Shown one piece after another: positions 35,615 through 45,437 of a stretch of DNA of 64,000 bases (position 1 is the stretch's first letter; every line of letters starts with the position of its first letter). The notes beneath the pieces were generated by a model that saw nothing but the letters and a program-made list of their open reading frames with translations, was not told where the DNA came from and did no database searches. Made by a program: the position numbers and the translations under genes. Source of the stretch: Rhodococcus sp. SMB37 (GTDB taxonomy: Bacteria; Actinomycetota; Actinomycetes; Mycobacteriales; Mycobacteriaceae); the NCBI RefSeq assembly GCF_004345605.1, contig NZ_SLVY01000006.1, forward strand, positions 186,001 to 250,000. The letters run 5' to 3'.

Positions 35615-37301
35615 CCTCAATCTTTCGCGCGGATCACGTGCCGGCCTGAGCGGATTCGGATTGGATACGGAGACCGTGGATCCGGTGTGCATCCACGGTC
35701 GACTGCCCGACACGGTCGGGTGACGCCGAGGTCCACGGCCTCGAAAATGGTTTCCTTTCGTCTTGATCGGACAGATACGTGCAGGTCACGCAGGCGCAGG
35801 AAGTGCCTCCAGCCGGTTCAGGCCGGCCACGAGGACATCGATATCGGGAGCTGTCGCGGCCAGCCGCAGCCGAACACGGCGGGCATGCCGGGCGACGCGA
35901 CCGGCGATCGACAACAATCGCAGCCGCAGCCGCTTCGGCTCCCACCGCCGGGCCGCGACATCGGTCAACGCGAGCATCTGCATCCACGCGATCAGTTCAC
36001 ATGCGAGTTGCACGAGCGCCAACCAGATCCGATTCTGATCGAAACCGTGCAGCGGAAGATTCTGCAGCCCGGTGACTTTGGCTGTCCGAATCCGGTCCTC
36101 GCACCGAGCCCGACGCCGATGTCGCAGCTCCAGATCCGGGAGTTGCCCTCGGCGGGTATTGGTCACGAACGCGGTCAGGCGTAGGCCGTCACGGTCGGTG
36201 AACCGTAACTGCGCACCCGGATGCGGGCGCTCCTTCCTGACGATTACCCGCATGCCTTTCGGCCACGACGACAGATCGAGCAGGCCGGTCAACTCCGTCA
36301 CCCAGGCGCCGTCGCGGACCTGTCCGTCCGAGTCGTAGGCCGGGCTCCATGCCTGGTCCGGGACGAGTTCGAGTGCGGCGGTCATCGTCTCGGTCAATCC
36401 GAACCCCACCGAATACGACAGCCGCCGTTTGGTCAGATACTCGATCAACCCGTGGGTGCCGCCGGCCCCGTCGATACGCACCAGCACCTTCTTCCCGACC
36501 CGATATGCCGGGTCGACCGGCAACTGTGCGAGGGCGTCCTGCACCACGGTGATGTGATCGGCGGCGGTATTCGACCCCGAGTTACCCGGCCGCAGCAGCA
36601 TCGCGACGGGTTCACCGGTGCCGCCTGTGCCGTGGTCGACGAACGCGCACAGCGGGTGGAAACCGAAGCCTCGCTTGAACGTCGGGGCGGCCTGTTCCTT
36701 CTCGGAGTGCGCGGTGACCAGCGTCGCATCGATGTCGAGGACCAGCGGATGCGCTTCGTCGATGGCGTGGTCCGGTGCCGACGTGCCGGCGGCGGCCCAG
36801 GCGTGGGAGCGGGCGGTGGCGCGGGCGCGTCCGATCGCGGCGAGCGCGGTGTCGGCGTCGGTGGCCAACACGCTGATCAGGCGGGAGACGGTCGGGTCGG
36901 AGGCCACTGCGCCGAAGATCTCCGGGTGAGCCCGCAGTTGTGCGATGTCGGCGAGGCAGTCCCCACCGATCGCCAATGCTGTCGCGAGATCGAGCACGAT
37001 CTTGCCGGGATCGTGTCGGGCCAGCGGTTTTCGATACGGTGCGAGCTCGGTCGTCAACGCCGCAGCGAGGCCGGTCTTCTCCGCGGTGCGCAGCAGCAGG
37101 ACCGTTCCGGCCTGCGACACGACGCCGGTCCCGGTGGCCGATGCGGACACGCGTGGGTAGGGGGACGTAGACTTGCTCACCTGAATGGTGCTCCTCGAAC
37201 TGGTTGAAACTCGACCCTCAGCAAGTCGAATTATCCCAGTTCAGGGCACCATTCTTCGTATTCGACACGGGTGTCCGCTCGATCAGCACGAAAGCCCGAG
37301 G
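35615..37301 (-). mobile_element. IS1380-family insertion sequence, 1687 bp
   Basis: Terminal inverted repeats begin CCTCAATCTTTCGCG (35615) and, at the other end, the complement of CCTCGGGCTTTCGTG (37287-37301). A 4-bp duplication CTAA flanks it (35611-35614 and 37302-37305), as usual for this family. It carries one complete transposase gene and sits inside a RES toxin gene. Confidence 0.9.
35786..37180 (-). CDS. IS1380-family transposase
   Basis: 464 residues, full length. DDE-type core with LVLDIDATLVTAHSEKEQAAPTFKRGFGFHPLCAFVDH (first Asp), VLVRIDGAGGTHGLIEYL (second Asp) and RCEDRIRTAKVTGLQNLPLHGFDQNRIWLALVQLACELIAWMQ (Glu region, typical IS1380 ending). The start at 37180 lies 121 bases inside the element. 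Likely functional. Confidence 0.93.
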   Translation of the reverse strand: MSKSTSPYPRVSASATGTGVVSQAGTVLLLRTAEKTGLAAALTTELAPYRKPLARHDPGKIVLDLATALAIGGDCLADIAQLRAHPEIFGAVASDPTVSRLISVLATDADTALAAIGRARATARSHAWAAAGTSAPDHAIDEAHPLVLDIDATLVTAHSEKEQAAPTFKRGFGFHPLCAFVDHGTGGTGEPVAMLLRPGNSGSNTAADHITVVQDALAQLPVDPAYRVGKKVLVRIDGAGGTHGLIEYLTKRRLSYSVGFGLTETMTAALELVPDQAWSPAYDSDGQVRDGAWVTELTGLLDLSSWPKGMRVIVRKERPHPGAQLRFTDRDGLRLTAFVTNTRRGQLPDLELRHRRRARCEDRIRTAKVTGLQNLPLHGFDQNRIWLALVQLACELIAWMQMLALTDVAARRWEPKRLRLRLLSIAGRVARHARRVRLRLAATAPDIDVLVAGLNRLEALPAPA

Positions 37302-37305
37302 CTAA

Positions 37306-37705
37306 CTGGCGGGTCTCGCAGGTGATCCCTGTGCGGGAAGTGGTGCTGTACGACCTCGATCAGCCCGGTGCGGCGATGGCGATCGGTGCCCTGCCCGCGC
37401 TGGCGTCGGGTAGCGAAGACCGTGAACTGACTCAGCAGTGGGCCCGCGCGATCTTCGAGGACCAGCCCGCCGCGGACAAGGTGAAAGGCATCCACTACAG
37501 GACCGCCTACAACCACGGCCACGCTCTGGCGCTGTGGGACTGCGCTGGGGCAGTGGCAGTACCGACGGATAGTGCCGGCGACCCTCGGGATGTGCCGCTG
37601 CGCGACCGGCGAGTTTTCGACCAGCTGAAGAAGGAACTGATCCCGCGGCGAATCATCGTCACGCAGATCGCCGATGAGGATTGTGAATCGTGCAGTGTGG
37701 CATAG
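37306..37705 (+). pseudogene. RES toxin, 3' part
   Basis: Encodes WRVSQVIPVREVVLYDLDQPGAAMAIGALPALASGSEDRELTQQWARAIFEDQPAADKVKGIHYRTAYNHGHALALWDCAGAV, the C-terminal half of the RES domain. A reading from 37271 begins inside the insertion sequence and could make a fragment lacking the N-terminal active-site residues. The toxin is therefore inactive while its antitoxin remains intact. Confidence 0.85.
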
Positions 37706-38335
37706 AGCCGTATGGGGCTCGTCGCGTCTGATCCGGCCGATCCGGCGAGGCCCGTGGGCGCCGGCGACTGCGCAGGCTTCCACACCACCGTCGGGCGACT
37801 TGTGGCACGCGAACATCGGCGCATCGACAGAGGCCTCCCTCCCCGCCACCACTGAGGTGGAGGCAAGCGCGTCGAACCGCTGCCGCTCGAACATTCCTGG
37901 CTCTGTGTCACACCGCCACGGACACTCGGATACCGGCGGTGAGGTATCGAACTGGTGGGCATGGGAACTCCGATCATGTGTAGTGAGGCAGCCGATCTCC
38001 TCGGAATTAGCGTCGCCGCACGTTATCTGCGGGATCCTGTCAGGGTTGAGGGGTGTCGCCAAGAGATCATCCTCCGCTCGGATGAGTGGTCAGCGGGAGA
38101 GGGCGCAGGCGAGGAGGTGGCGCCGCAGGGTGATTGCTCGATCTCGGGACGCGCGGTTCGGGCATCGCGACGGCAGTCGTGGATGCGGCACACTGATGTC
38201 CAGCGTGTTTACGCCTTCGGTGTGAGCGTTCGACCGGTTGTCGCAGAGAGATCGTGACAGGTTGTGTGGAGTGGTTCCACCGCCCCCCGGCCATCCATTT
38301 GTGGTGGCGTGGGTTCGGAACATGCCCGGTGTGAT
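37706..38335. other. Region without a supported gene
   Basis: A plus-strand frame from about 37961 begins MGTPIMCSEAADLLGISVAARYLRD, which resembles the start of an excisionase-like HTH, but it degrades within 30 codons. It may be a gene remnant; nothing else was recognised. Confidence 0.35.
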
Positions 38336-38527
38336 TCAGCGTCTGTGTGCCGCGATGGCCTTGTCGAACTCGTCGGCCATTCCGAACGCGGAGTGCCGGC
38401 CACCTCCGGCGTCGGAGAAACCGTCGCGGACGATGCCGCTGATGTTGTAGTCGGCGGGATCAAGGCCACGCCCGACGAGGGTCGCTGTGGTGACTTCGGC
38501 AGCTTCGGATGTGCTGTAAGAACTCAT
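38336..38527 (-). CDS. Small unknown protein
   Basis: 63 residues from ATG 38527 with GGAGG seven bases upstream (MSSYSTSEAAEVTTATLVGRGLDPADYNISGIVRDGFSDAGGGRHSAFGMADEFDKAIAAHRR). Hydrophilic, no membrane segment. The strong ribosome site and codon use support a real gene. Function unknown. Confidence 0.6.
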   Translation of the reverse strand: MSSYSTSEAAEVTTATLVGRGLDPADYNISGIVRDGFSDAGGGRHSAFGMADEFDKAIAAHRR

Positions 38528-38683
38528 CGTTCCTCCGTGAGAGTAGGTGGGCGCAGCATCGGCAAGGACCGCGAGTGCGAGGTGAATGGGACGAGAGCGC
38601 GGCGCGCGCGTGGGTGAGTCCGCAGGGTATGACCGGAGGCTGGTCTCGCGAGAGTCCTGCTCCAGTTCCAGGATTTCCAGGCG

Positions 38684-38893
38684 TTAGCGTTCGATGACGT
38701 AGATCCTGGAGAAGGCGTGGGCGGCCATATTCTGTGGGGACTTGATCCCGACGATCTGGCCCGCGGTGTCTCCGACTGCGATCACACCGTAGACCCGCGT
38801 GCTGCCGTAGCCGCCGTGCTCGGCAATGATCGACAGTGCCTCGTTCTTGGTGATGTCACGCTCGTGGGAAGCGCCGAAAATGTGGTCGGACAT
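38684..38893 (-). CDS. Small unknown protein
   Basis: 69 residues from ATG 38893 with AAGGAG eight bases upstream. Sequence MSDHIFGASHERDITKNEALSIIAEHGGYGSTRVYGVIAVGDTAGQIVGIKSPQNMAAHAFSRIYVIER has an alternating beta pattern after one helix. Same direction as the gene at 38336-38527, 156 bases apart, so possibly co-transcribed. No family recognised. Confidence 0.6.
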   Translation of the reverse strand: MSDHIFGASHERDITKNEALSIIAEHGGYGSTRVYGVIAVGDTAGQIVGIKSPQNMAAHAFSRIYVIER

Positions 38894-39046
38894 GGTGTTG
38901 CTCCTTCACTTCGGTCCACGTCTCGGTGCGAGTCGTGGATAGGGAGGGGGTATGGCGAGGTGGCCGAGTATTCGAGGAGTCTCGACGTAGAAACTGGTGC
39001 GGCGAACTGGCATTCGGACTGGGTCGCTGCCTCGTGCTCCCATGTT

Positions 39047-40359
39047 AGGGATCACGCAATAATTAGGTAGGTTCTGTTGGGCGTGTCGCGGGGGCGATGG
39101 TGTAGTTCCAGTCGCCATGGAAGTCGTGGCGGGTCAGGATCCCGCTGGTTTCGAGGGCTTTCATGTCCTTGTCCGGGATCTTGATGCCGCGTTCATAGGT
39201 GTTGGTGTCGAGTTCTGCTTCTACCGTCAAACCGGTCGATGTTGTGACCGCTCTGATGGTTTCAATGACGACCTCGTGCGATTCGAGGGGGCGGGCACGC
39301 CAGTTTCTGCTGATCGCGGAGAACAGCCGGTGCTCAATCTTGTTCCACTTGCTGGTACCGGGCGGCAAGTGGCAGACGGTGATCTCGAGGCCTGTCTGCT
39401 CGGCGAGGGCGGCGAGTTCGGTCTTCCACAGTCGCAGTCGCGAGCCATTGGACCCACCGGAGTCGGCGCTGATCAGCAGGCGGGTGCTGCCAGGGTAGGT
39501 GTTCGCGCCCATGGTGTTCCACCACCGGCGGATCGATTCGACCGCGAACTGTCCGGTATCGGCGTCGGTGCCGACGTTCACCCAGCCGGTGTTCGCAGCG
39601 ATGTCGTAGACGCCGTACGGGGCGACTTTCCCCAGGGCCGGATCCACGAAGTCGTGGACCTTGACCTTCCGGGGCTCGCCCGCCGGTTCCCACTCGCGGC
39701 CGCCGGCGGCGTAGTTGCCGACGAGTTCTTTCTTCTTGGTGTCCACGCTGATCACCGGATCCCCGGCGGCCTGGAATTCGCAGGCCCTCGAGTTGAGGTA
39801 CTCGAACTGAGCATCCCTGTCCGGGTGTTGCTTTCCTTCGATGGTTTTCGCGTTCGCCTGCAGCCTGTACCCGGACGCCTTCAACAGTTTCGCCACCGTC
39901 CGCGCCGACACCCGATGACCGCGCGCGGTCAACTCCGCCGCCAGCGTGGAGGTCGATTTCGTCGTCCACCGCAAGGCAGACTCCGGGTCGCCACGGGTGA
40001 CGGGATCGACCAGGGCATCGAGCGCCGCAATCAAGGCGGGATCGGTGGACGCCAATGCGGGACGCCCCGCACCGGGGCGTCGGATTCGGCCCGGGATCGG
40101 TACCTCGTAGTCCAACTCCCGCACGCCCTGAGCGACGGTGTCCGGATGGGCTCCGGTCGCCTGAGCGACCGCTTTGATTCCGCCCCTACCAAGAGTTTTG
40201 GCCTCCGCGCCCAGCGGTAACCGCCATGCCCGTTCGTCCAGATGCTCTTTGATCAGCGACAACCGCGCCGCCATCGGTTCGGTGAGTGCATCGGGAAACG
40301 GCATACCACAGTCTATCCACGATCAACGCGATAAACCTACTCAATTAGTACGCGCACCC
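39047..40359 (-). mobile_element. ISAzo13-family insertion sequence, 1313 bp
   Basis: Imperfect 26-base inverted ends: left GGGATCACGCAATAATTAGG continuing TAGGTT (39047-39072), right 40334-40359 reading GGGTGCGCGTACTAATTGAG then TAGGTT on the minus strand. A TTA direct repeat flanks both ends (39044-39046 and 40360-40362). One transposase gene fills the element. Confidence 0.8.
39063..40304 (-). CDS. ISAzo13-family transposase
   Basis: 413 residues. N-terminal HTH region (LGRGGIKAVAQATGAHPDTVAQGVRELD, RRPGAGRPAL) followed by a DDE core: PVISVDTKKKELVGNYAAGGREW (first Asp), LLISADSGGSNGSRLRLWKTELAALA (second Asp) and CHLPPGTSKWNKIEHRLFSAISRNWRARPL (Glu), all typical for ISAzo13. The gene's C-terminal codons lie in the left inverted repeat. 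Appears intact. Confidence 0.92.
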   Translation of the reverse strand: MPFPDALTEPMAARLSLIKEHLDERAWRLPLGAEAKTLGRGGIKAVAQATGAHPDTVAQGVRELDYEVPIPGRIRRPGAGRPALASTDPALIAALDALVDPVTRGDPESALRWTTKSTSTLAAELTARGHRVSARTVAKLLKASGYRLQANAKTIEGKQHPDRDAQFEYLNSRACEFQAAGDPVISVDTKKKELVGNYAAGGREWEPAGEPRKVKVHDFVDPALGKVAPYGVYDIAANTGWVNVGTDADTGQFAVESIRRWWNTMGANTYPGSTRLLISADSGGSNGSRLRLWKTELAALAEQTGLEITVCHLPPGTSKWNKIEHRLFSAISRNWRARPLESHEVVIETIRAVTTSTGLTVEAELDTNTYERGIKIPDKDMKALETSGILTRHDFHGDWNYTIAPATRPTEPT

Positions 40360-40814
40360 TTAGATCCCCGGGAGGCCCGGCGGGCAGGGCGCATGTTGCG
40401 TCTCCGTGGTGGACGTTGTGGGATGCTCGAGTACTGTGCGTACCCGGCGATCCGCCGGCAAGTGGTCCCCGTGGGGCGCTGCCGTAATGACCTGGATAAT
40501 CCATCGATGAGTTGTGAAAGACTGTGTCGTGGTGTGGAAGTCGTTTCCTAGTCGCGCGAATGCGGGCGTGCGTGGCCGGAGTCAGGGGGTGTGACTCCCG
40601 ACGCCCCACTGGTTCCCGGCCCGAAAGTTCCGTCTGATCGTCCCTGCCGGTCTATGGAGGTCCCGCGGGAGCGCAGCATCCAGCTGCAGGTCCCACACTG
40701 CGCGGTCGAGCTGGTCCAGGAAGATCGCGAGTTCGGGGTCGCGTCGAAGCTGGTCGGCTTATCGTGATGGCAGGGGTACGCGACTGTCGTGGACACCCGT
40801 GCGGAGGAGGGGCG
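40360..40814. other. Intergenic region, nothing recognised
   Basis: 450 bases without a protein-like frame or structured repeat. It precedes the small YegP-like gene, whose promoter probably lies in the last 150 bases. Confidence 0.5.
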
Positions 40815-40994
40815 ATGACTGCGAAGTTCGAGCTTTTCAAAGACGCCGCCGGCAAGTTCCGGTTCCGTCTGAAGGCAGCCAACGGGGAGATCATCGCGGC
40901 GAGCCAGGGGTATATCTCGAAGGCGGCGGCGCAGACAGGGATCGCGTCGATCAGGGACAATGCGGCATCTGCTCCGATCGAGGATCTGATGTGA
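40815..40994 (+). CDS. YegP/DUF1508 family small protein
   Basis: 59 residues from ATG 40815 with GGAGGAGGGGCG upstream. Sequence MTAKFELFKDAAGKFRFRLKAANGEIIAASQGYISKAAAQTGIASIRDNAASAPIEDLM is one complete DUF1508 repeat (F..FRLKA.NGEIIA.S..Y..K......I.S...NA). These are small beta-sheet proteins of unknown role. Confidence 0.85.
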   Translation: MTAKFELFKDAAGKFRFRLKAANGEIIAASQGYISKAAAQTGIASIRDNAASAPIEDLM

Positions 40995-43734
40995 CAATTG
41001 GCGGCCCTCTTCTGCATGATCGCTCAGGCGTGGTGCGCGAGTCCCTCGCGGAGTGCATGCACCCGTGCAGCCGAGAGGGTCGCAGGGGATCTTTCGTCGA
41101 AGCCGGGTGCAGCGCGGCGCATGTCCTGCGCGCGCGGTCGATGGTGACATGTGACCTGCCAACGAACATCATGCAGCACTAGGGAATTCGGATGCCCCTG
41201 TGACGCCTTTGTGGGCATCGGCCCCCGGAAGCGGACTCGATCGCGCTGGCATCGGCTCGAGCGTGCAGCGATGGACTCATCGTGACACGATCCGTCGAGT
41301 CTTTCCGCCGGAAAGAACGCAGGCCTTCTCGGCACGGCCCACGGGCCACCGCGACGCTGCGGCGTACGTGCGGAGGATGTCTGTGTCGTCGTCGGTCAGT
41401 GATCTGGCGACTGGTGAGCACAGTCGCCGTATACCGGCGAGAAGGCGTGTCCCCGCCGGGCTCGCGTTGGCGCCCTCGCGCCCCCTGTAGAAGGGCGGTC
41501 TGCGAATACTTCCGGCTGGACTTCGATGAGATCCCTGTGCTCGTTGAGGAGTGGGTGGCTCCACTACCGTCGACGGTGAACAAGAGTCGAACCTGGTCAG
41601 CGGCTTTCTGCGCGGTCCGGCACCACGTGGTCGCAGCTCAACTCCGGGATCGGCACGAGGGAGCAGCGCGGCCGCCGCCGGCCTCTGCTCGACGGAGAGA
41701 GCTCCTCGTTCGGAGCCTGCGGTCCGGCAGCGGGGCCGTGGTGAGCTGGAGGCCCCGCCGCCAGGGTGGGACCGGGGCGGCGGGGCCGGGTTCACCACGC
41801 GGGGGGTCGCGGTGAACCAAGGGTCGCCCGACAGGGTCTGTGGGGTTACCGCCGTGGACGATACTGCACCCCTGGACCTGTCGGAGTGCCCGACCCGGCT
41901 CCTGCCCCGACACGCGCATGTGCGGGGTGAGTGATGTCGGTAGCTGGGAGTCTCGTGTGCACACGTCCGCCGGTGTGTCCGTCGGGCCGCTCCCCGAATG
42001 CGAGCCTGGGCCACCGCCGGCGAAGGTTTCCGCCGGAAACTCGTGCGTCGACGCCGGTGCGGTCGTCGAGGTTGTCGATGAAGCGGCGGGTGAGGAGGTG
42101 GTGTCGGTGATGAGGGCAGCGTCGGCGCGGGTGGAACTGGGGGAGGCTGCGGGCGGGGTGTGTGTTTCTGACGGAAAGAGTGCCGGGTGCATGTCCACCG
42201 TTTTCGGAGGACACGACGACGCTTGTCTGCCCTGGATCTTTCCGCCGGAAAGATCCAGGCATCTTTCCGGCGGAAAGATCGGGTACCGAGTCGAGGGGTT
42301 TCCGGCGGAAACGGTGCCGCCCGCTGGTGGTCGGCGGACCCGACTCGCGCGTGCGGGGTGTGGTGATGGGGTGCGGGTTCGTGGGGGGCCCGCGCGCCCG
42401 GCCGGGGCATATGGGTGAGTGAGGCGGGGGAGATGGGGGATAGTCCGTGCTGACGTTCGACGTGCTCGGCAGGTGTTTCCTTGGGTTCCGCCGCTGCGCT
42501 CACGTCGGCCAAGAGCTGGCTTCGCAGTCCGCGGGACATGACGCTCTCCCGGGCTGGTGCGTGAGGAGTAACGCCGTGCCCGTGGCTACCGTATGTCGTC
42601 ACCTGTCGGGGTCGGCGTTGGTCGTGTCGGTGTCGCTGCGTGCCCTGTCGATGATCGGATCCCGGTTGGGGATCCAGTAGGCGAACCGGAATGTGCTGAT
42701 GCCGGCCTGCTGTGTCGGGGACGTCGACTGCAGATGCAGTCGTGTCCATCCGGCGACGCCACGGTGACGTAGTTCGGCTTCCGCTGCGTTGATCGCCCCG
42801 TCGGCGGACAGGGTGAACGGTAGGTCGAGCGCGAAGTGCCGGATGCCCACACCCCACGGTATCGCCCGAGGATGCGCCGGAGGCCGCGATCGCCGCAGCC
42901 CCCGTCCTGAGGATCGCGGGCGTCGAGGCTGAGCGAGACCATGGCCATCCCAGAGGACCTGGATCGACGGTGTCCGGATCGGCGGCGGGACCGGATCGAC
43001 TCCACCGCGGGAGGTGACAGGAACCGCTGCGGCGTCGCCTGCCGGAACACGACCCCAATTCTGGCGGTCATGCCCCTGGCCGGAGATCTACAGCTTCTAC
43101 TAGATCTTCGTAGAGCGTGGGACCGAATTCGTTGCCGGACCGCCTCGCGCCGCGTGGTCGAGGTGCATTCGACTCCGGACGTGCGACAGTGCGACCCGCG
43201 GCGGGAGGTCACTTCCGGGGACGGTTCCGGAAGCCTGGTGCGCCATGGGGTCCCTGTGTCGGCACGGGGGGCGGGGCGCACCGGTGCGAGGGTTGTGGGT
43301 TGTGGGCGAGTGGTTCCCGGTGTCTTCAGGCCCTCCCGCCCTCGTTCTGGCATGGTCGCGGTACTCGAGTTTTACCTTTGGATGGGCAATATTATCCAGT
43401 TATGGGACGTGATGCCGGCAGCTTCCTCCGATGCGTATCCGCCGCTCGAAAGAGTGTGTAGACAGCTCCTCCCTGCGGGAACGCCTGTGCAGACGCGCGC
43501 CCGAGGCGTCCTGGTGAGCGGACCTCGGCCCTGCTGCACCACGTGGGCGGTGTGAGGGTCCTGACCGGTGTGTGGTGGCGCCCACCGGGAGGGTCTGCGA
43601 CTGCAGCTGTCCTGGCAGGGCTCCAGTTACGCAATCAGGACGGCGCGATGTCAGCGCGGGCGATTGTCAGCGAGAGGGTCTGGCGGACAGTGTGGAGGTG
43701 AGTGCCGCGACGTCCCAGACACTTTCATGTCGAC
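40995..43734. other. 2.7-kb gene-poor region with palindromes
   Basis: Long minus-strand frames exist, including 593 codons at 41277-43058, but their Arg/Pro/Thr-rich composition, lack of start sites and lack of any domain mark them as high-GC artefacts. The region contains five TTTCCGSCGGAAA palindromes. It ends where the partial tap copy begins. Functions such as a telomere fossil or centromere can only be guessed. Confidence 0.5.
41302..42311. repeat. Second palindrome family TTTCCGSCGGAAA
   Basis: Copies at 41302-41314, 42027-42039, 42239-42251, 42264-42276 and 42299-42311. The last two have the opposite central base, so the sites occur in both orientations. That at 42231-42259 is the core of a perfect 29-base palindrome (CCTGGATCTTTCCG, C, complement). 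Two more related sites lie at 32691 and 32783. The spacing of the last three (25 and 35 bases) differs from that of the parS-like family. Likely binding sites of an unknown protein. Confidence 0.7.
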
Positions 43735-44397
43735 GTCACCGTGACACTCTCTGAGAAGTTGCCGCTGCCGCATCCCGCTAGGCGCGCTGATCAACCGGTG
43801 CAGACCTGGATCACCACCGTGAGCCTCGACGGACTCTGCGCGCCGAACGCCGGCGGCGGCATGGGCCTCGATGTCGACGACCTCGACATCACCGAAGCCT
43901 GGGTCTACGAAGAACAGGGCAGGGCACTCGACAAGTGGGCCAAGGTGCTCCGCGCAGCCCGCACCGTCGCCGTCGACACCGACGACGTGGCGATGAAACG
44001 CTTCCTCGGCGCCTGCTACAAAGGCTACGTCGGACGCATGGTCAACCCCGACATGTGGACCGCCACCCGGATGCAACACCACCACCAACCTCTGTGGCGA
44101 GCCGCGATCATGGCCCACTGCCGATGGCGCGGCCGCCGCGTCGCGATGCGCATCGCCCGGGACACCGGACGCTGGCCGATCCGCACCATGACCGACTCCT
44201 GGGTCTACCTCCTCGGCGACGACCAACATATTGCCGACGACAGTGATGCGTTGGGCAAGATGACCGTGGAAAAACACACCCGGCTCACCGAGGAGATGCT
44301 GTTGTCGTTCGCGGCCGCCGAGACCACCCACGAGGTCCGCCTCGCGATCGCCTCCGCCTACGGCACCGACACCGACGTTCGCGAGGTGGGGGAGTAG
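43735..44397 (+). pseudogene. 5'-truncated copy of tap
   Basis: Starts in the middle of Tap at EKLPLPHPARRADQPVQTWITTVSLDGL and continues almost identically to the end (DDVAMKRFLGACYKGYVGRMVN..TMTDSWVYLLGD), with small changes such as TDTDVREVGE in place of TDVSEVGE. The N-terminal ~410 residues are missing. A start upstream (43702) gives a chimeric 231-residue product of doubtful value. It repeats 28855-29496 in the same orientation. Confidence 0.85.
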
Positions 44398-45234
44398 ATG
44401 GCACTGCACCTACCGAAACCACGCTCGAAGTCCGTGCCACAGAAAACCACCGGCCTCGACGGCCTGAAGGTCACCGTCGCCGCCGCCGCAGCCGCCGGGG
44501 TCGCCAAATCCCAGGAAACCAGCCGCGGCCTGGCCGGCCTGACCGCAACAGTGTCCATCGCCCAGCTGCGCGCCGAAATCGGCAACGACGGACTGCGCCA
44601 GGCCGCGATCGACGCCGGCCGCACACCCCCGTCCGATCGCACCCTGCGCCGCTGGGCCCAGCAGGACCGCATCCCGCATCCCGAGGTCGCCGAACTCGCG
44701 CAACGCCGCGCAGCCATCACCCGTCTCGGCGGCGTCAACGCCGTGGCACAGCGGATCGGCCGCAGTCCGTCGTCGGTGCGGAAATACATGGCAGGCAAAA
44801 CCAACGAGCTACGCAATGACGCGAAATCCAAGCTCACGGCGGCGAAGGCCACAGACACCATGCGCAAGGCCGGTGTCCTCAACCCCGACGGAACACCGAA
44901 GGTCGCCACGATCCGGGTCACCGGCCGCGTACATGTGCGCAACGGCGACGAAGCGGGTTACGACTACCGCACCCGCACCTTGGATTTCGGGAACTCCGAT
45001 GTCCCGTTCAGTGCCGACGAGTCCCGCGAGATCGCCGCGGCATTGGCCAACGACGACCAGGCCCGTGTTGTGGCGATTCTGGAACGTCATGCCACTGGCA
45101 TTGAACCGAAACATCGAGGACCTCCACCTCATGCGGCCTCGGACAGTCCTAATCGTCTCCCCCTGTATAAAGCTGAAACGTGCGCAACTTCAAACCATGC
45201 GGACGCGCTGACGGTCGAGTATGACTTTTCGTAG
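44398..45234 (+). pseudogene. 3'-altered copy of tpg
   Basis: Nearly identical to the tpg at 29497 through AALANDDQARVVAILERHAT, then at about 45093 the sequence diverges. The final 31 Tpg residues, including FGFHFDAIEKLDVTW, are replaced by GIEPKHRGPPPHAASDSPNRLP and about 25 more residues of unrelated sequence. The 278-residue product would keep both HTH segments but not the family's C-terminal strand, so it may bind telomere or partners without being a working terminal protein. Confidence 0.8.
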
Positions 45235-45437
45235 TGGATGAGGTCGCGCCCTGATCACGCATCGGTGAGAGGGCACAGTCGGAGGGCGGAAACCGTTTCG
45301 CGCGGCTCGACCCATCGGTGAACCTTGAGGACGCGTAACTGCGAAAGTGGAGGCGGGAATGGGCTATCGGTCACGACCGATTCCGGGCGCTCTGTCACCC
45401 CTGGGCCGATCGCTCACCCGCGAACGACGAACTGGAT

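Noticed and set aside
41277-43058. 593-codon minus-strand open frame
   Set aside because: Pro/Arg/Thr/Ser-rich without any fold or motif, no ribosome site, spans palindromic DNA; a high-GC artefact.
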